64,000 bases of DNA from the NCBI RefSeq assembly GCF_000698125.1, contig NZ_BAXA01000015.1:42491-106490 (forward strand), given 5' to 3'. A program made the position numbers and the translations under genes. The notes beneath the pieces were generated by a model. That model made no database searches. It was not told where the DNA came from and saw only the letters and a program-made list of their open reading frames with translations. Of the stretch, positions 49,587 through 59,595 are shown in pieces; position 1 is the first letter of the stretch; every line of letters begins with the position of its first letter. This DNA comes from Geomicrobium sp. JCM 19038. Its GTDB lineage: Bacteria > Bacillota > Bacilli > Bacillales > Marinococcaceae.

Positions 49587-51359
49587 ATGGACACTCTTAA
49601 AGAGAAACTTGCGGTTATTCCAGCCAAGCCCGGTTGCTATCTCATGAAAAATCGAAATGGCGCCATTATCTATGTCGGTAAAGCAAAAGTGCTAAAGAAC
49701 CGAGTTCGCTCTTATTTCACAGGGAGCCATGATACGAAAACACAACGCCTCGTTAGTCAGATTGATGACTTTGAATATATTATTACGTCTTCAAACATTG
49801 AAGCGCTCATCTTAGAGATGAACTTAATTAAGAAGTATGAACCGAAGTACAACGTCTTACTTAAAGACGATAAATCATATCCGTATTTAAAAATAACGAA
49901 TGAAGAACACCCTAGGCTCATTACGACGAGAAACGTCAAAAAAGACGGTGGCAAGTATTTTGGGCCGTATCCAAATGCCTTTGCAGCAAACGAAACGAAA
50001 AAGCTGCTCGACCGTTTGTATCCGCTGCGTAAATGTCGAACGTTACCAGATCGCGTTTGTTTGTATTATCATATTGGTCAATGTTTAGCGCCGTGTGAAT
50101 TTGAAGTATCGCAAGCTCAAAATCAAGCGTTAACATCAGAAATTGGTCGTTTTCTTAACAACGGTCATAAAACGATCCGAAAAGAAATCGAGCAGAACAT
50201 GCTTCAAGCATCAGAAGACTTGAATTTTGAGCGTGCAAAAGAGCTTCGGGATCAAATGCAACATATTGACGCGGTTATGGAAAAACAAAAAATGACAGAA
50301 GTTGATGGTGTTGATCGTGACGTATTTGCGTATTCATTCGATAAAGGATGGATGTGCGTTCAAGTCTTTTTCGTGCGACAAGGAAAATTAATTGAACGTG
50401 ACGTTTCTATTTTTCCTTTTTATCAAGAACCAGAAGATGATTTCCTTTCGTTCCTCGGCCAGTTTTATTGGGAAGGTGCTCATATTAAACCCAAAGAAAT
50501 TCTCATTCCAGATGTTGCGGGTTTTGAAGAAGTGGAACAAGTGCTTGAAACGACCGTACGTGTTCCGAAACGAGGAAAGAAAAAAGATCTTGTTGAACTT
50601 GCTGGCCAAAATGCTGATGAAGCACTTACTGCGAAGTTCCGCTTGTTAGAACGAGATGAAGAACGTACGGTTCGCGCGGTTGAGCATCTCGGTGAAGCGA
50701 TGAATATCGATGCTCCATATCGAATCGAAGCATTTGACAACTCAAACATTCAAGGAACCGACCCAGTATCTGCGATGGTCGTCTTTGTAGACGGTAAGCC
50801 AGAAAAGAAAAATTACCGAAAATACCGTGTTCGTGACGTTGAAGGCCCAGATGATTATGCTTCAATGAAAGAAGTCATTCGTCGCCGTTATTTACGTTTG
50901 TTGCGTGAAGAAGCACCGATGCCCGACTTGATTCTCGTCGATGGTGGTAAAGGACAATTACGTGCAGCCATCTCTGTGTTGGAAGACGAATTAAACTTAT
51001 CTTTGCCGGTTGCTGGCCTCGCAAAGGATAATAAGCACAAGACGTCACAACTACTTTTTGGTGAAGAAGCGACGGTCATTCCTTTAGCGAGAGACAGTCA
51101 CGCCTTTTATTTGTTACAGCGAATTCAAGATGAAGTACACCGATTTGCGATTACGTTTCATCGTGACTCACGTGGGAAAAGTGTACAAAAGTCCGTTCTT
51201 GATGACGTGGAAGGTGTTGGAGATAAAAGGAAAAAGAAACTCTTTAAACACTTTGGTTCCATTAAGAAAATGAAAGAAGCAAAGCTTGAAGAGTTCACAA
51301 ACCTTTCAATTCCAGAAAAAGTAGCACAAGAGATTATGACAAAATTACGAGAAAACTAA
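49587..51359 (+). CDS. uvrC: Excinuclease ABC subunit C
   Basis: Nuclease that makes both incisions in nucleotide excision repair. 590 residues: an N-terminal GIY-YIG domain ([20 protein letters not shown]), the UVR motif ([17 protein letters not shown]), the central RNase H-like nuclease ([32 protein letters not shown]) and a C-terminal helix-hairpin-helix pair ([20 protein letters not shown]). Intact. Confidence 0.97.
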   Translation: MDTLKEKLAVIPAKPGCYLMKNRNGAIIYVGKAKVLKNRVRSYFTGSHDTKTQRLVSQIDDFEYIITSSNIEALILEMNLIKKYEPKYNVLLKDDKSYPYLKITNEEHPRLITTRNVKKDGGKYFGPYPNAFAANETKKLLDRLYPLRKCRTLPDRVCLYYHIGQCLAPCEFEVSQAQNQALTSEIGRFLNNGHKTIRKEIEQNMLQASEDLNFERAKELRDQMQHIDAVMEKQKMTEVDGVDRDVFAYSFDKGWMCVQVFFVRQGKLIERDVSIFPFYQEPEDDFLSFLGQFYWEGAHIKPKEILIPDVAGFEEVEQVLETTVRVPKRGKKKDLVELAGQNADEALTAKFRLLERDEERTVRAVEHLGEAMNIDAPYRIEAFDNSNIQGTDPVSAMVVFVDGKPEKKNYRKYRVRDVEGPDDYASMKEVIRRRYLRLLREEAPMPDLILVDGGKGQLRAAISVLEDELNLSLPVAGLAKDNKHKTSQLLFGEEATVIPLARDSHAFYLLQRIQDEVHRFAITFHRDSRGKSVQKSVLDDVEGVGDKRKKKLFKHFGSIKKMKEAKLEEFTNLSIPEKVAQEIMTKLREN

Positions 51360-51390
51360 ACCAGCCAAACGATCGGGTCGTCTGGCTGGT
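51360..51390 (+). terminator. Hairpin after uvrC
   Basis: ACCAGCCA pairs with TGGCTGGT, extended by ACGA/TCGT, followed by GTTCTC; the T tract is weak. It also lies at the 3' end of convergent yslB. Confidence 0.7.
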
Positions 51391-51403
51391 GTTCTCTAAA
51401 TCT

Positions 51404-51796
51404 CTACATTAGATCCATATGTATATGTAAACGGAAGCGTCGACGCTTTCGCTCGAGGATTGCTTCGGCAGTTGTTTGATAGAGCAATTCATATTGGGCA
51501 GCAATAAATCCGGCTTCAATATGACGAGAGAAATTCTCGCGCTTTTCATCTTCAAAAAAATGCAAATCAAACGTCGTTGTTTTTTTGCCAGATTTCACAA
51601 GCTCTAGTCGTCCCCAACCTGCTTTGTCAAAAAATGCCGAAAGCTGTTCGATGTTTTCAAGAGGATACTTTCTCGCTAACAACTTGCCGCCGAGATAGAG
51701 GATGTCGTCTTGATCATCGTTAAGGAGCTCTGGTAGCAGTGCTTCTCGAAGTAATTCGTAGCCAAAATCTGTATATTTACGTACTTCCTCAGACAA
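51404..51796 (-). CDS. yslB: YslB-like DUF2507 protein
   Basis: About 130 residues. YTDFGYELLREALLPELL, ILYLGGKLLARKYPL and AGFIAAQYELLYQ fit the DUF2507 family, whose fold resembles NO-sensing (HNOX-like) domains but whose role in Bacillus is unknown. The start is most likely TTG 51796, about 7 bases after GGGGGAG; TTG 51811 would lie inside that site. It is convergent with uvrC and divergent from sdhCAB, as in B. subtilis. Intact. Confidence 0.88.
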   Translation of the reverse strand: MSEEVRKYTDFGYELLREALLPELLNDDQDDILYLGGKLLARKYPLENIEQLSAFFDKAGWGRLELVKSGKKTTTFDLHFFEDEKRENFSRHIEAGFIAAQYELLYQTTAEAILERKRRRFRLHIHMDLM

Positions 51797-51906
51797 AGAA
51801 ATCTCCCCCAATTCAATTATCTATTATAAGCGTTTCACAAAAAGAAAACTACAGAAATGTAAAAATACCGCAAATGGTCGGAGATGAATGCGTTTTATCT
51901 GCTTTC

Positions 51907-51935
51907 TTGACGACTCTACCGTGTCAGAGTACAAT
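51907..51935 (+). promoter_or_regulatory. Sigma-A promoter of sdhCAB
   Basis: TTGACG (51907-51912), a 17-base spacer, TACAAT (51930-51935). It would give a leader of about 270 bases. Confidence 0.75.
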
Positions 51936-51981
51936 AAATATGTCGGAAATATGAATGAACGGGACAACAGTTTAGTTAGTA

Positions 51982-52102
51982 TGAAAACGCTTAGGTTTTG
52001 AATGCTGGTCAAACTGACGAGGGTTACATATTCGTTCCGTTTAATAGCATTTATTTTCATCGAATACTGGACGTAACACGGGGAGACAGTTTGCGCCGTG
52101 TT
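51982..52102 (+). promoter_or_regulatory. sdhC leader: cre-like site and hairpin
   Basis: TGAAAACGCTTAGG (51982-51995) is close to the cre consensus and lies about 40 bases into the transcript, a roadblock position. AACACGG (52075-52081) and CCGTGTT (52096-52102) form a hairpin. The rest of the 270-base leader holds no gene. B. subtilis sdhC mRNA is controlled by the FsrA small RNA; I could not identify a pairing site here. Confidence 0.5.
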
Positions 52103-52210
52103 CGTGGAGTGCCATAGGGAGGGTTTTCATAGCGCATAGACAAGCAACAGATATGGATAGGATAGGTACTAGGAGCAAGGGTCAGCAAAAATAGAGGGGG
52201 AGCCTTATCG

Positions 52211-52840
52211 ATGCCTCAGAATCAAGAGTTTTTTAACCGAAGACTACACTCGTTACTCGGGGTCATTCCAGTCGGTGTATTCTTAATTCAGCACTTTATC
52301 ATTAACCATTTCGCGGTATACGGTGCAAGTTCGTTTAATGCCGCTGCACATTTTATGGAAAGTTTGCCTTTTCGCTATGCACTTGAAATTTTCGTGATCT
52401 TCTTACCACTTCTTTACCATGCGATTTACGGTTTATACATTGCATTTTTAGGTAAGAGCAACACGAGAAGATACGGATTCTTCCGTAACATTATGTTCAT
52501 GTTACAACGAGTAACAGGTGTATTCCTTGTCATCTTTATCGCTTGGCACGTTTGGGAAACACGTGTTGCTGCTGCATTCGGTGCAGATGTCAACTATGAC
52601 ATGATGGCGGACATTTTAAGCAGTCCATTTATGCTTGTATTTTATATTGCGGGTGTATTAGCTGCTACATTCCACTTTGCAAACGGACTTTGGTCATTTG
52701 CAGTATCTTGGGGACTTACGGTTACACCAAGATCTCAGAAGATCATGACATACGTAAGTATTACAGTATTCTTAGTACTAAGTTACATTGGTATTCGCGC
52801 GATTATTGCGTTCTTAGATCCAGCTTTAGCTAACATGTAA
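52211..52840 (+). CDS. sdhC: Succinate dehydrogenase cytochrome b558 subunit
   Basis: Membrane anchor of complex II carrying two haems and the menaquinone site. 209 residues, five membrane helices. The axial histidines lie in IQHFIINHF, PLLYHAIYGLYIA, IAWHVWETR and ATFHFANGLWSFA. GAGGGGGAG precedes the ATG. First gene of sdhCAB. Intact. Confidence 0.95.
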   Translation: MPQNQEFFNRRLHSLLGVIPVGVFLIQHFIINHFAVYGASSFNAAAHFMESLPFRYALEIFVIFLPLLYHAIYGLYIAFLGKSNTRRYGFFRNIMFMLQRVTGVFLVIFIAWHVWETRVAAAFGADVNYDMMADILSSPFMLVFYIAGVLAATFHFANGLWSFAVSWGLTVTPRSQKIMTYVSITVFLVLSYIGIRAIIAFLDPALANM

Positions 52841-52855
52841 AGGAGTCGGTGATTC

Positions 52856-54634
52856 ATGAGCAACGGAAACATCATTGTTGTCGGTGGCGGTTTAGCCGGT
52901 CTAATGGCAACAATTAAAGCAGCGGAAGCAGGGAAGAATGTAGAATTATTCTCCCTCGTTCCGGTAAAACGTTCACATTCCGTTTGCGCTCAGGGTGGAA
53001 TTAACGGTGCCGTTAATACAAAAGGTGAAGGAGACTCTCCGTGGGAACACTTTGATGATTCCGTGTACGGTGGAGACTTCCTTGCGAACCAACCCCCTGT
53101 AAAAGCAATGACAGATGCAGCACCAGGGATTATCCATCTATTAGACCGTATGGGAGTTATGTTTAACCGTACACCAGAAGGTCTTCTAGATTTCCGTCGT
53201 TTCGGTGGAACGCAACACCACCGTACAGCATATGCCGGTGCAACGACCGGACAACAGTTACTTTATGCACTTGATGAGCAAGTTCGTCGTTACGAAGTTC
53301 AAGGGCTTGTTAAGAAATATGAGAACTGGGAATTCACCTCAGCAGTAATGGACGACGAAGGTCGTTGTCGTGGAATTACTGCCCAGAACCTTGCGTCTAT
53401 GGAAGTTCAAAGCTTCCGCGCGGATGCAACAATTATGGCAACGGGTGGACCAGGTATTATTTTCGGTAAATCAACGAACTCAATGATTAATACAGGTTTT
53501 GCAGCAGCGAAGCTTTATGAGCAAGGCGTTTACTATGCAAATGGTGAGTTTATTCAAATTCACCCGACAGCGATTCCAGGAGACGATAAGCTTCGTCTAA
53601 TGAGTGAGTCTGCTCGTGGTGAAGGTGGACGCGTTTGGACGTACAAAGACGGTAAGCCTTGGTACTTCCTTGAAGAGAAATACCCAGCATACGGAAACCT
53701 TGTACCTCGTGATATTGCGACTCGTGAAATCTTCAACGTTTGTGTCGAGCAAAAGCTCGGTGTAAACGGAGAGAACATGGTTTACCTTGATCTTTCTCAT
53801 AAGGATTCTCACGAACTTGATGTTAAGCTCGGTGGAATTATGGAGATTTATGAGAAGTTCATGGGTGATGACCCTCGTAAAGTTCCAATGAAGATCTTCC
53901 CAGCAGTTCACTATTCTATGGGTGGTATGTGGATTGATTACGATCAAATGACAAACATCCCTGGTCTTTTTGCTGCGGGTGAGTGTGACTACTCTCAACA
54001 CGGCGCGAACCGTCTTGGAGCCAACTCACTTCTTTCTGCAATCTACGGTGGTATGGTTGCTGGACCGAAAGCCGTCGAATACATCGATGGACTTGAGAAA
54101 TCAGCCGACGATCTTTCTTCTTCACTGTTTGATTCAGAAGCGAAGAAAGTGGAAGATGAGTATGAAGGCATCCTAAAAATGGACGGTAAAGAAAACGCGT
54201 ATGCACTTCACAAAGAACTTGGTGAGTGGATGACCGATAACGTTACTGTTGTTCGTGAGAATGCTAGACTACTTCAAACGGATGATAAGATTCAAGAATT
54301 AATGGAGCGTTGGAACAACATCAACATGCACGATACGAGCCGTTGGTCAAACCAAGCAGCACCATTTACTCGTCAATTAAAAGGAATGCTTGATCTTGCT
54401 CGTGTAATCACAATCGGTGCATACAACCGTAACGAAAGCCGTGGTGCACACTACAAGCCTGAATTCCCAGATCGTAATGACGAAGAGTTCTTAAAGACTA
54501 CGAAAGCGAAGTATGATGCGGCAAACAACAAGCCGATCTTTGAGTATGAAGACGTTGATACATCGCTAATCAAGCCAAGAAAACGTGACTACTCTAAGAA
54601 AAAAGCTAGTGATAAACAAGGAGCTGGAAAATAA
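52856..54634 (+). CDS. sdhA: Succinate dehydrogenase flavoprotein subunit
   Basis: Oxidises succinate to fumarate with covalent FAD. 592 residues; the FAD-binding GGGLAGLMATIKAAEAGK, the flavin-linked histidine in RSHSVCAQGGINGAVN, the substrate residues in HPTAIPGDDKLRLMSESARG, and HYSMGGMWIDYD and GANRLGANSLLSAIYGG. It starts 15 bases after sdhC. The last bases of the stop overlap the sdhB start. Intact. Confidence 0.97.
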   Translation: MSNGNIIVVGGGLAGLMATIKAAEAGKNVELFSLVPVKRSHSVCAQGGINGAVNTKGEGDSPWEHFDDSVYGGDFLANQPPVKAMTDAAPGIIHLLDRMGVMFNRTPEGLLDFRRFGGTQHHRTAYAGATTGQQLLYALDEQVRRYEVQGLVKKYENWEFTSAVMDDEGRCRGITAQNLASMEVQSFRADATIMATGGPGIIFGKSTNSMINTGFAAAKLYEQGVYYANGEFIQIHPTAIPGDDKLRLMSESARGEGGRVWTYKDGKPWYFLEEKYPAYGNLVPRDIATREIFNVCVEQKLGVNGENMVYLDLSHKDSHELDVKLGGIMEIYEKFMGDDPRKVPMKIFPAVHYSMGGMWIDYDQMTNIPGLFAAGECDYSQHGANRLGANSLLSAIYGGMVAGPKAVEYIDGLEKSADDLSSSLFDSEAKKVEDEYEGILKMDGKENAYALHKELGEWMTDNVTVVRENARLLQTDDKIQELMERWNNINMHDTSRWSNQAAPFTRQLKGMLDLARVITIGAYNRNESRGAHYKPEFPDRNDEEFLKTTKAKYDAANNKPIFEYEDVDTSLIKPRKRDYSKKKASDKQGAGK

Positions 54635-55395
54635 TGAGCGAACAAAAAACCGTCCGCTTTATCGTTACTCGTCAAGACAGCCCTGATGCCAGTCCATATA
54701 CAGAAGAATTCGAGATTCCACATCGTGAAAATATGAACGTCATTTCTGCTTTGATGGAAATTAGACGTAACCCTGTTACTGTAGATGGAAAAGATTCTGC
54801 CCCAGTCGTTTGGGATATGAACTGTCTTGAAGAAGTTTGTGGTGCATGTAGTATGGTTATTAACGGGAAACCACGTCAATCGTGTACAGCACTCGTAGAC
54901 CAACTAGATCAACCAATTCGTCTAGAGCCAATGAAGACATTCCCGGTAGTACGTGACCTTGTGGTAGATCGTAGCCGTATGTTCGATTCATTGAAGAAAG
55001 TTAAAGCTTGGATTCCTATTGACGGTACGTACGATTTAGGTCCAGGGCCACGTATGGCAGAGAACAAGCGTCAGTGGGCTTATGAACTTTCTAAATGTAT
55101 GACATGTGGTGTTTGTCTAGAAGCTTGTCCGAACGTAAACAGCAAATCTGACTTTATTGGTCCAGCACCAGTATCTCAGGTTCGTTTGTTTAACGCTCAT
55201 CCAACAGGTGAAATGAACCGTGAAGAGCGTCTTAACGCACTTATGGGAGACGGCGGTCTTTCAAATTGCGGTAACTCACAAAACTGTGTACAAGCTTGTC
55301 CAAAAGGAATTCCTTTGACAACTTCAATCGCGGCGCTTAACCGTGACATGACGCTGCAATCGTTCAAAAACTTCTTCGGAAGCGACAAACTGTAA
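54634..55395 (+). CDS. sdhB: Succinate dehydrogenase iron-sulfur subunit
   Basis: Passes electrons from FAD to the menaquinone site. 253 residues; the [2Fe-2S] ligands lie in CLEEVCGACSMVI and PRQSC, the [4Fe-4S] and [3Fe-4S] ligands in CMTCGVCLEACPNV and NCGNSQNCVQACPKGIPL. The ATG overlaps the sdhA TAA by one base (TAATG). Intact. Confidence 0.97.
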   Translation: MSEQKTVRFIVTRQDSPDASPYTEEFEIPHRENMNVISALMEIRRNPVTVDGKDSAPVVWDMNCLEEVCGACSMVINGKPRQSCTALVDQLDQPIRLEPMKTFPVVRDLVVDRSRMFDSLKKVKAWIPIDGTYDLGPGPRMAENKRQWAYELSKCMTCGVCLEACPNVNSKSDFIGPAPVSQVRLFNAHPTGEMNREERLNALMGDGGLSNCGNSQNCVQACPKGIPLTTSIAALNRDMTLQSFKNFFGSDKL

Positions 55396-55403
55396 CAAAG
55401 ACC

Positions 55404-55438
55404 AAAGCCGGATGTTCGAAATGAACATTCGGCTTTTT
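55404..55438 (+). terminator. Terminator after sdhB
   Basis: AAAGCCGGATGTTC, loop GAAAT, GAACATTCGGCTTTTT. Confidence 0.9.
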
Positions 55439-55512
55439 ATGGTTTCCCAATCTTTGTTTTGCGCACACTCTAGAAAAGCCGGTGTCATCCCTCATTGACG
55501 ACCGGAACAGTT

Positions 55513-55737
55513 CTAGATTTGGATCTCACCGAGTCGAATTAATTCAATGACAGCTTGAGAACGCCCTTTAACTCCTAATTTTTGCATGGCATTAGAAATA
55601 TGATTACGGACTGTCTTCTCGCTGATGTAAAGCTGACCCGCAATTTCCTTTGTCGTTTTGTCCTGCACGAGAAGGTCAAAGACCTCCTTCTCCCTTTTCG
55701 TCAGAAGGGAGCGCGGACCACGTTCCAAGTCCTTCAA
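55513..55737 (-). CDS. gerE: Spore germination/coat transcriptional regulator GerE
   Basis: LuxR-type DNA-binding protein of the late mother cell that fine-tunes sigma-K genes for coat assembly. 74 residues from TTG 55737, 8 bases after AAGGG; the alternative GTG 55746 lies in that site. LLTKREKEVFDLLVQDKTTK and EIAGQLYISEKTVRNHISNA form the helix-turn-helix. The start matches the known N-terminus (M-K-D/E). Located after sdhCAB as in B. subtilis. Intact. Confidence 0.96.
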   Translation of the reverse strand: MKDLERGPRSLLTKREKEVFDLLVQDKTTKEIAGQLYISEKTVRNHISNAMQKLGVKGRSQAVIELIRLGEIQI

Positions 55738-55825
55738 TCGTGTCACCCTTTCTAATCCAGGCCACCCTCTTGTGTGTCCGGCTCTCGTTGGAATTGGACG
55801 ATTAGAAGAAAGTATTTAGTCTCCA

Positions 55826-55853
55826 TATCGTATGTGAGAGTTAACCCTTCGGT
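55826..55853 (-). promoter_or_regulatory. Sigma-K promoter of gerE
   Basis: On the minus strand ACC (55853-55851), 16 bases, CATACGATA (55834-55826). This fits the sigma-K pattern AC-N16-CATANNNTA exactly. B. subtilis gerE is transcribed by sigma-K. Confidence 0.75.
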
Positions 55854-55859
55854 GAGTAG

Positions 55860-56074
55860 TGGAGTAAAAAGCGGCGAACAACTATACCGAAAAGTTTTCA
55901 AAAACTTTCATCCAATAGCAGCAGTGGTCATAGACGTCCCAAGAACAATTGCTTACGATAAACAGCTGTCTTGAAAGCTCAAGCCTATCTTATTCAAGTT
56001 TTGATAAAGATGTTAAGAAAATGTTGCAAAAAACCGATAAAATTTTTAGAAAAAGTTGTTAATCAGCAAAACGA
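55860..56074. other. Non-coding interval between gerE and ptsH
   Basis: About 215 bases upstream of the ptsH promoter. I see short open frames only, with no ribosome binding sites, and no antiterminator (RAT) or T-box elements. A TCTTGAAAGCTCAAGC stretch near 55969 can form a weak hairpin. Confidence 0.4.
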
Positions 56075-56103
56075 TTGGCGATTTATTGCTTGAGTGATAA
56101 AAT
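56075..56103 (+). promoter_or_regulatory. Sigma-A promoter of ptsHI
   Basis: TTGGCG (56075-56080), a 17-base spacer, TAAAAT (56098-56103); ptsH starts 70 bases downstream. No ptsG lies upstream, unlike B. subtilis. Confidence 0.7.
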
Positions 56104-56172
56104 GTAGAAGGAGTAAAGATGATTAGATCAACCAATTCAATTCTGAACTGAATCTTGAAAGGGGCATGTCAA

Positions 56173-56439
56173 ATGCTAGAAAAAACATTCACTATTACTG
56201 CTGATACAGGATTACACGCACGTCCAGCTACTCAGCTTGTTCATAAAGCAAGCCAATTCTCATCTGAGATTGAAATGGAAGCAAAGGGTAAGAAAGTTAA
56301 CTTGAAATCAATCATGGGTGTCATGTCATTAGGCGTTGGAAAAGGCGGAGAGATTAAGATCCTTATTTCAGGGAATGACGAAGAAGAAGCAATGAACGCG
56401 ATTACTGCAACGATTCATGAAGGCTTAGGAGAATCGTAA
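56173..56439 (+). CDS. ptsH: Phosphocarrier protein HPr
   Basis: 88-residue phosphocarrier of the sugar phosphotransferase system and cofactor of CcpA when phosphorylated on serine. The active-site histidine is in [13 protein letters not shown] and the regulatory serine in [19 protein letters not shown] 56173 is 8 bases after AAAGGGG; upstream in-frame starts overlap the site. Directly followed by ptsI. The presence of Ser-46-type HPr supports the cre sites elsewhere in the window. Confidence 0.97.
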   Translation: MLEKTFTITADTGLHARPATQLVHKASQFSSEIEMEAKGKKVNLKSIMGVMSLGVGKGGEIKILISGNDEEEAMNAITATIHEGLGES

Positions 56440-58155
56440 ATGTCTAGCGTGATTACAGGAATTGCTGCGAGTAATGGCATTGCCATTGCAAAAGCCTTTG
56501 TCTATGAAGAAGTATCGCTTGAAATCACAGAAAACAGTACTGAAGGTGCTGAAGTTGAAAAAGCGAACTTTGAACGGGCGACAAAAACATCGAAGCAAGA
56601 GCTTGAAGCGTTAAAGACGAAGACAGAAGAGCAACAAGGAAAAGAAAATGCAGAGATTTTTGCTGCACACTTGCTCGTTTTGGAAGACCCAGAACTGGTC
56701 GGGGCCGTGCATACGAAAATTGATGCGGACAACGCCACTGCGGCACATGCGTTAAATGAAACCGCGGCGATGTTCATTTCGATGTTTGAGAGCATGGATA
56801 ATGACTACATGCGTGAGCGAGCAGCAGACATTAAAGATGTTAGCCAACGCGTATTGCGTCATTTACTCGGAGTGAAATCAGCGTCACTTGCTGATTTAGA
56901 TCAAGAGACAATCGTGATCGCAAAAGACCTCACGCCATCGGATACTGCCCAGCTGAACAAGGAATTTGCGTTAGGCTTTGCAACGGATATTGGCGGACGC
57001 ACGTCGCATTCTGCAATTATGGCACGTTCTCTTGAGATTCCAGCAGTCGTCGGATTAACGAATGTCACAACGGATGTTCATGATGGAGATGTGCTCATCG
57101 TGGATGGGATTAACGGAGAAGTCATCGTTAACCCAGATGAAGGTACCGTAGAGCAATACAAAGAGAAACGAGCAGCATTCCTTGATGAACAAGAAAAGCG
57201 TAAGCGACTTATCAACGAGCCGTCCGTTTCTAAAGACGGGAAGACTGTTGAGCTTGCAGCGAACATCGGTTCAGTGAAAGACCTTGACGGTGTGTTGAAT
57301 AATGGCGCAGAAGGCGTTGGTCTTTACCGAACAGAATTTCTTTACATGGAGCGAGATCAGCTCCCGACTGAAGAAGAGCAGTTTGATGCTTATAAAGCGG
57401 TTGTAGAGAAACTTGATGGAAAGCCAGTCGTCATTCGTACGTTAGACATTGGTGGCGATAAAGAATTGCCGTATTTGGACTTGCCGTCTGAGCTCAATCC
57501 ATTTTTAGGCTTTCGTGCCATTCGTCTTTGTCTTGAGAATGAAGCGTTATTCCGCACGCAACTACGCGCGCTAGTTCGCGCAAGTGCATACGGAAATCTG
57601 AAAGTGATGTTCCCGATGGTTGCTACACTTGAAGAGTTCCGTGCTGCGAAGGCTTTCATCGTAGAAGAACAAGAGAAGTTACGAGCAGAGGGCATTTCGT
57701 TTGATGAGTCAATGGAAGTTGGAATTATGGTCGAGATCCCGTCCACTGCTGTGATTGCAAAGCAATTTGCAAAAGAAGTTGATTTCTTTAGCATTGGAAC
57801 GAACGACTTAATTCAATACACATTGGCCGCGGATCGTATGAGTGAAAAGGTTTCTTACTTGTACCAGCCGTACCATCCTGCGATTTTACAACTCGTGAAA
57901 AATGTCATCGATGCATCTCACGCTGAAGGAAAATGGACAGGCATGTGTGGAGAAATGGCTGGTGAAAAGACAGCAGTCCCGCTACTCTTAGGTCTCGGTC
58001 TAGATGAATTTAGCATGAGTGCTTCTTCTGTATTACAAGCGAGAGAGCAGTTGTTAGGACTCGACTCTAAAGAGTGTGAAGTCCTTGCGGCACAAGCATT
58101 AACATGCACGACGCAAGAGGAAGTTGCAGCACTCGTAAATGAAGCAATCCGATAA
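56440..58155 (+). CDS. ptsI: Phosphoenolpyruvate-protein phosphotransferase (enzyme I)
   Basis: Takes phosphate from PEP and passes it to HPr. 571 residues: the HPr-binding helical domain, the swivelling domain with the active histidine in [20 protein letters not shown], and the PEP-binding barrel with [26 protein letters not shown] and [11 protein letters not shown] directly after the ptsH stop. Intact. Confidence 0.97.
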   Translation: MSSVITGIAASNGIAIAKAFVYEEVSLEITENSTEGAEVEKANFERATKTSKQELEALKTKTEEQQGKENAEIFAAHLLVLEDPELVGAVHTKIDADNATAAHALNETAAMFISMFESMDNDYMRERAADIKDVSQRVLRHLLGVKSASLADLDQETIVIAKDLTPSDTAQLNKEFALGFATDIGGRTSHSAIMARSLEIPAVVGLTNVTTDVHDGDVLIVDGINGEVIVNPDEGTVEQYKEKRAAFLDEQEKRKRLINEPSVSKDGKTVELAANIGSVKDLDGVLNNGAEGVGLYRTEFLYMERDQLPTEEEQFDAYKAVVEKLDGKPVVIRTLDIGGDKELPYLDLPSELNPFLGFRAIRLCLENEALFRTQLRALVRASAYGNLKVMFPMVATLEEFRAAKAFIVEEQEKLRAEGISFDESMEVGIMVEIPSTAVIAKQFAKEVDFFSIGTNDLIQYTLAADRMSEKVSYLYQPYHPAILQLVKNVIDASHAEGKWTGMCGEMAGEKTAVPLLLGLGLDEFSMSASSVLQAREQLLGLDSKECEVLAAQALTCTTQEEVAALVNEAIR

Positions 58156-58164
58156 GTAGATGTT

Positions 58165-58200
58165 AAGTCGTCTGAAACATTTTTTCAGGCGACTTTTTTT
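58165..58200 (+). terminator. Terminator after ptsI
   Basis: AAGTCGTCTGAAA pairs with TTCAGGCGACTT, followed by a T run. Confidence 0.9.
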
Positions 58201-58229
58201 ACAAACAAAAGAGTGGGAGGAGATTAGAT

Positions 58230-58661
58230 GTGAGAGATAACCAAGTAGAAAGCATTGAACGTTCTTTACGTCGAATTTCATATACAGTCAAGCAAAAGGG
58301 AAGAGAAATTCTGAATCAATTTCCAATTACACCCCCGCAATTTATTGCATTGCAATACTTAAAAGACAAAGGTGATTTGACGATTGGTGAATTGTCTCAA
58401 AAGATGTATCTGGCATTTAGTACGACAACAGACCTTGTGGATCGTATGGAGAAAAACGAACTTGTAGAGCGCGTTCGCGATCAACGGGATCGCCGCGTCG
58501 TGCGCGTTCATATATTGGAAGAAGGTAAGGTCATCATTGATGAAGTGATTCAAAAACGTCAAGAATACTTGCAAGAAGTTTTAGTACACTTTTCTAGTGA
58601 GGAAGTTGACCAATTACAAGCCACGCTTGGATCCCTTCATGAAGAGATGTCCAAAGATTAG
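58230..58661 (+). CDS. ysmB: MarR-family regulator YsmB
   Basis: 143-residue winged-helix regulator, probably dimeric. The recognition region GDLTIGELSQKMYLAFSTTT and the wing RVRDQRDRRVVRVHI are typical MarR. The target and ligand are unknown. The start is GTG 58230, 7 bases after GGGAGGAG (an overlapping ATG at 58228 stops at once). It precedes racE as in B. subtilis. Intact. Confidence 0.88.
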   Translation: MRDNQVESIERSLRRISYTVKQKGREILNQFPITPPQFIALQYLKDKGDLTIGELSQKMYLAFSTTTDLVDRMEKNELVERVRDQRDRRVVRVHILEEGKVIIDEVIQKRQEYLQEVLVHFSSEEVDQLQATLGSLHEEMSKD

Positions 58662-58687
58662 AATCGTGAAATAAAGAGGCGAGATGA

Positions 58688-59509
58688 TTGAATTTACCGA
58701 TTGGTGTTATTGACTCGGGTGTAGGTGGATTAACCGTTGCAAAGGAAGTGGCAAGGCAGTTACCAAAGGAAACGATGATTTACATTGGTGATACGGCTCG
58801 TTGCCCGTACGGACCAAGAACGGTGGAAGAAGTTCGCCGCTTTACGTGGCAAATGGTAGAACAGTTGTTGCAATGGGACATTAAGATGCTTGTCATAGCT
58901 TGCAATACAGCAACTGCTGTGACGCTAGAAGAGCTACAAGCGCAACTCGACATTCCAGTCGTCGGAGTGATTCGTCCTGGGGCGATTGCTGCATTAAATG
59001 AAACGTCAAGTGGTGAAATTGCGGTCATTGGCACGGAAGGTACGATTCATAGCGGCGCTTATCCTGAAACGATCCGTGCAATTCAAGGTGAGCAAGTCAC
59101 TGTTCATAATCTTGCATGCCCACCCTTTGTGCCACTCGTTGAACAAAACCGAACATCTAAACAAGACGCATACAAGATCGTTGAAGAAACGTTACGACCA
59201 CTTCAACAGTATCGTTATGACACGCTCATTCTCGGATGTACGCACTACCCAATCTTAAAAGCGGTCATTCAAGAAGTCGTTGGTGGTGGTGTGAGCGTCA
59301 TTTCATCAGGGCAAGAAACAGCTAGAGAGATGAGCACCATCTTGCAACATAATGGCATCCATAATCAATCTGAGGAAGCTCCAGCCCATATTTTCTATAC
59401 GAGTGGTGAGGTGTTGCCATTTGTAGAAAAGGTAGAACGCTGGATGAAGATCACAACCCCTGACGTTCGTCAGATTAGTTTTTTATCATCAACGATGAAC
59501 CACGACTAA
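58688..59509 (+). CDS. racE: Glutamate racemase
   Basis: Makes D-glutamate for peptidoglycan. 273 residues; the two catalytic cysteines lie in VIACNTATAVTLEELQ and LGCTHYPIL, with DSGVGGLTVAKEV at the N-terminus. The start is TTG 58688, after AAGAGGCGAGA. In the ysmB-racE-gerM-rph order. Intact. The symbol could equally be murI. Confidence 0.95.
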   Translation: MNLPIGVIDSGVGGLTVAKEVARQLPKETMIYIGDTARCPYGPRTVEEVRRFTWQMVEQLLQWDIKMLVIACNTATAVTLEELQAQLDIPVVGVIRPGAIAALNETSSGEIAVIGTEGTIHSGAYPETIRAIQGEQVTVHNLACPPFVPLVEQNRTSKQDAYKIVEETLRPLQQYRYDTLILGCTHYPILKAVIQEVVGGGVSVISSGQETAREMSTILQHNGIHNQSEEAPAHIFYTSGEVLPFVEKVERWMKITTPDVRQISFLSSTMNHD

Positions 59510-59524
59510 TTGTCGGGGTTTTTT
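59498..59524 (+). terminator. Terminator at the end of racE
   Basis: AACCACGAC, a loop that contains the racE stop, GTCGGGGTT and a T run. Confidence 0.75.
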
Positions 59525-59595
59525 CGTCTTGATAACTGGTCTAATTCCGTCATAAGGCTCGTATACTTCAGTAGACTAGCTAGGGGGGATCAAGA

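Noticed and set aside
55469..55517. Inverted repeat TCTAGAA...TTCTAGA with inner CCGG pairs at the 3' end of gerE
   Set aside because: It has a long central loop and no T run on either strand, so I could not support it as a terminator or a protein site.
55774..55974. A 66-codon plus-strand frame between gerE and ptsH
   Set aside because: No ribosome binding site and no coding character; it overlaps the gerE sigma-K promoter.
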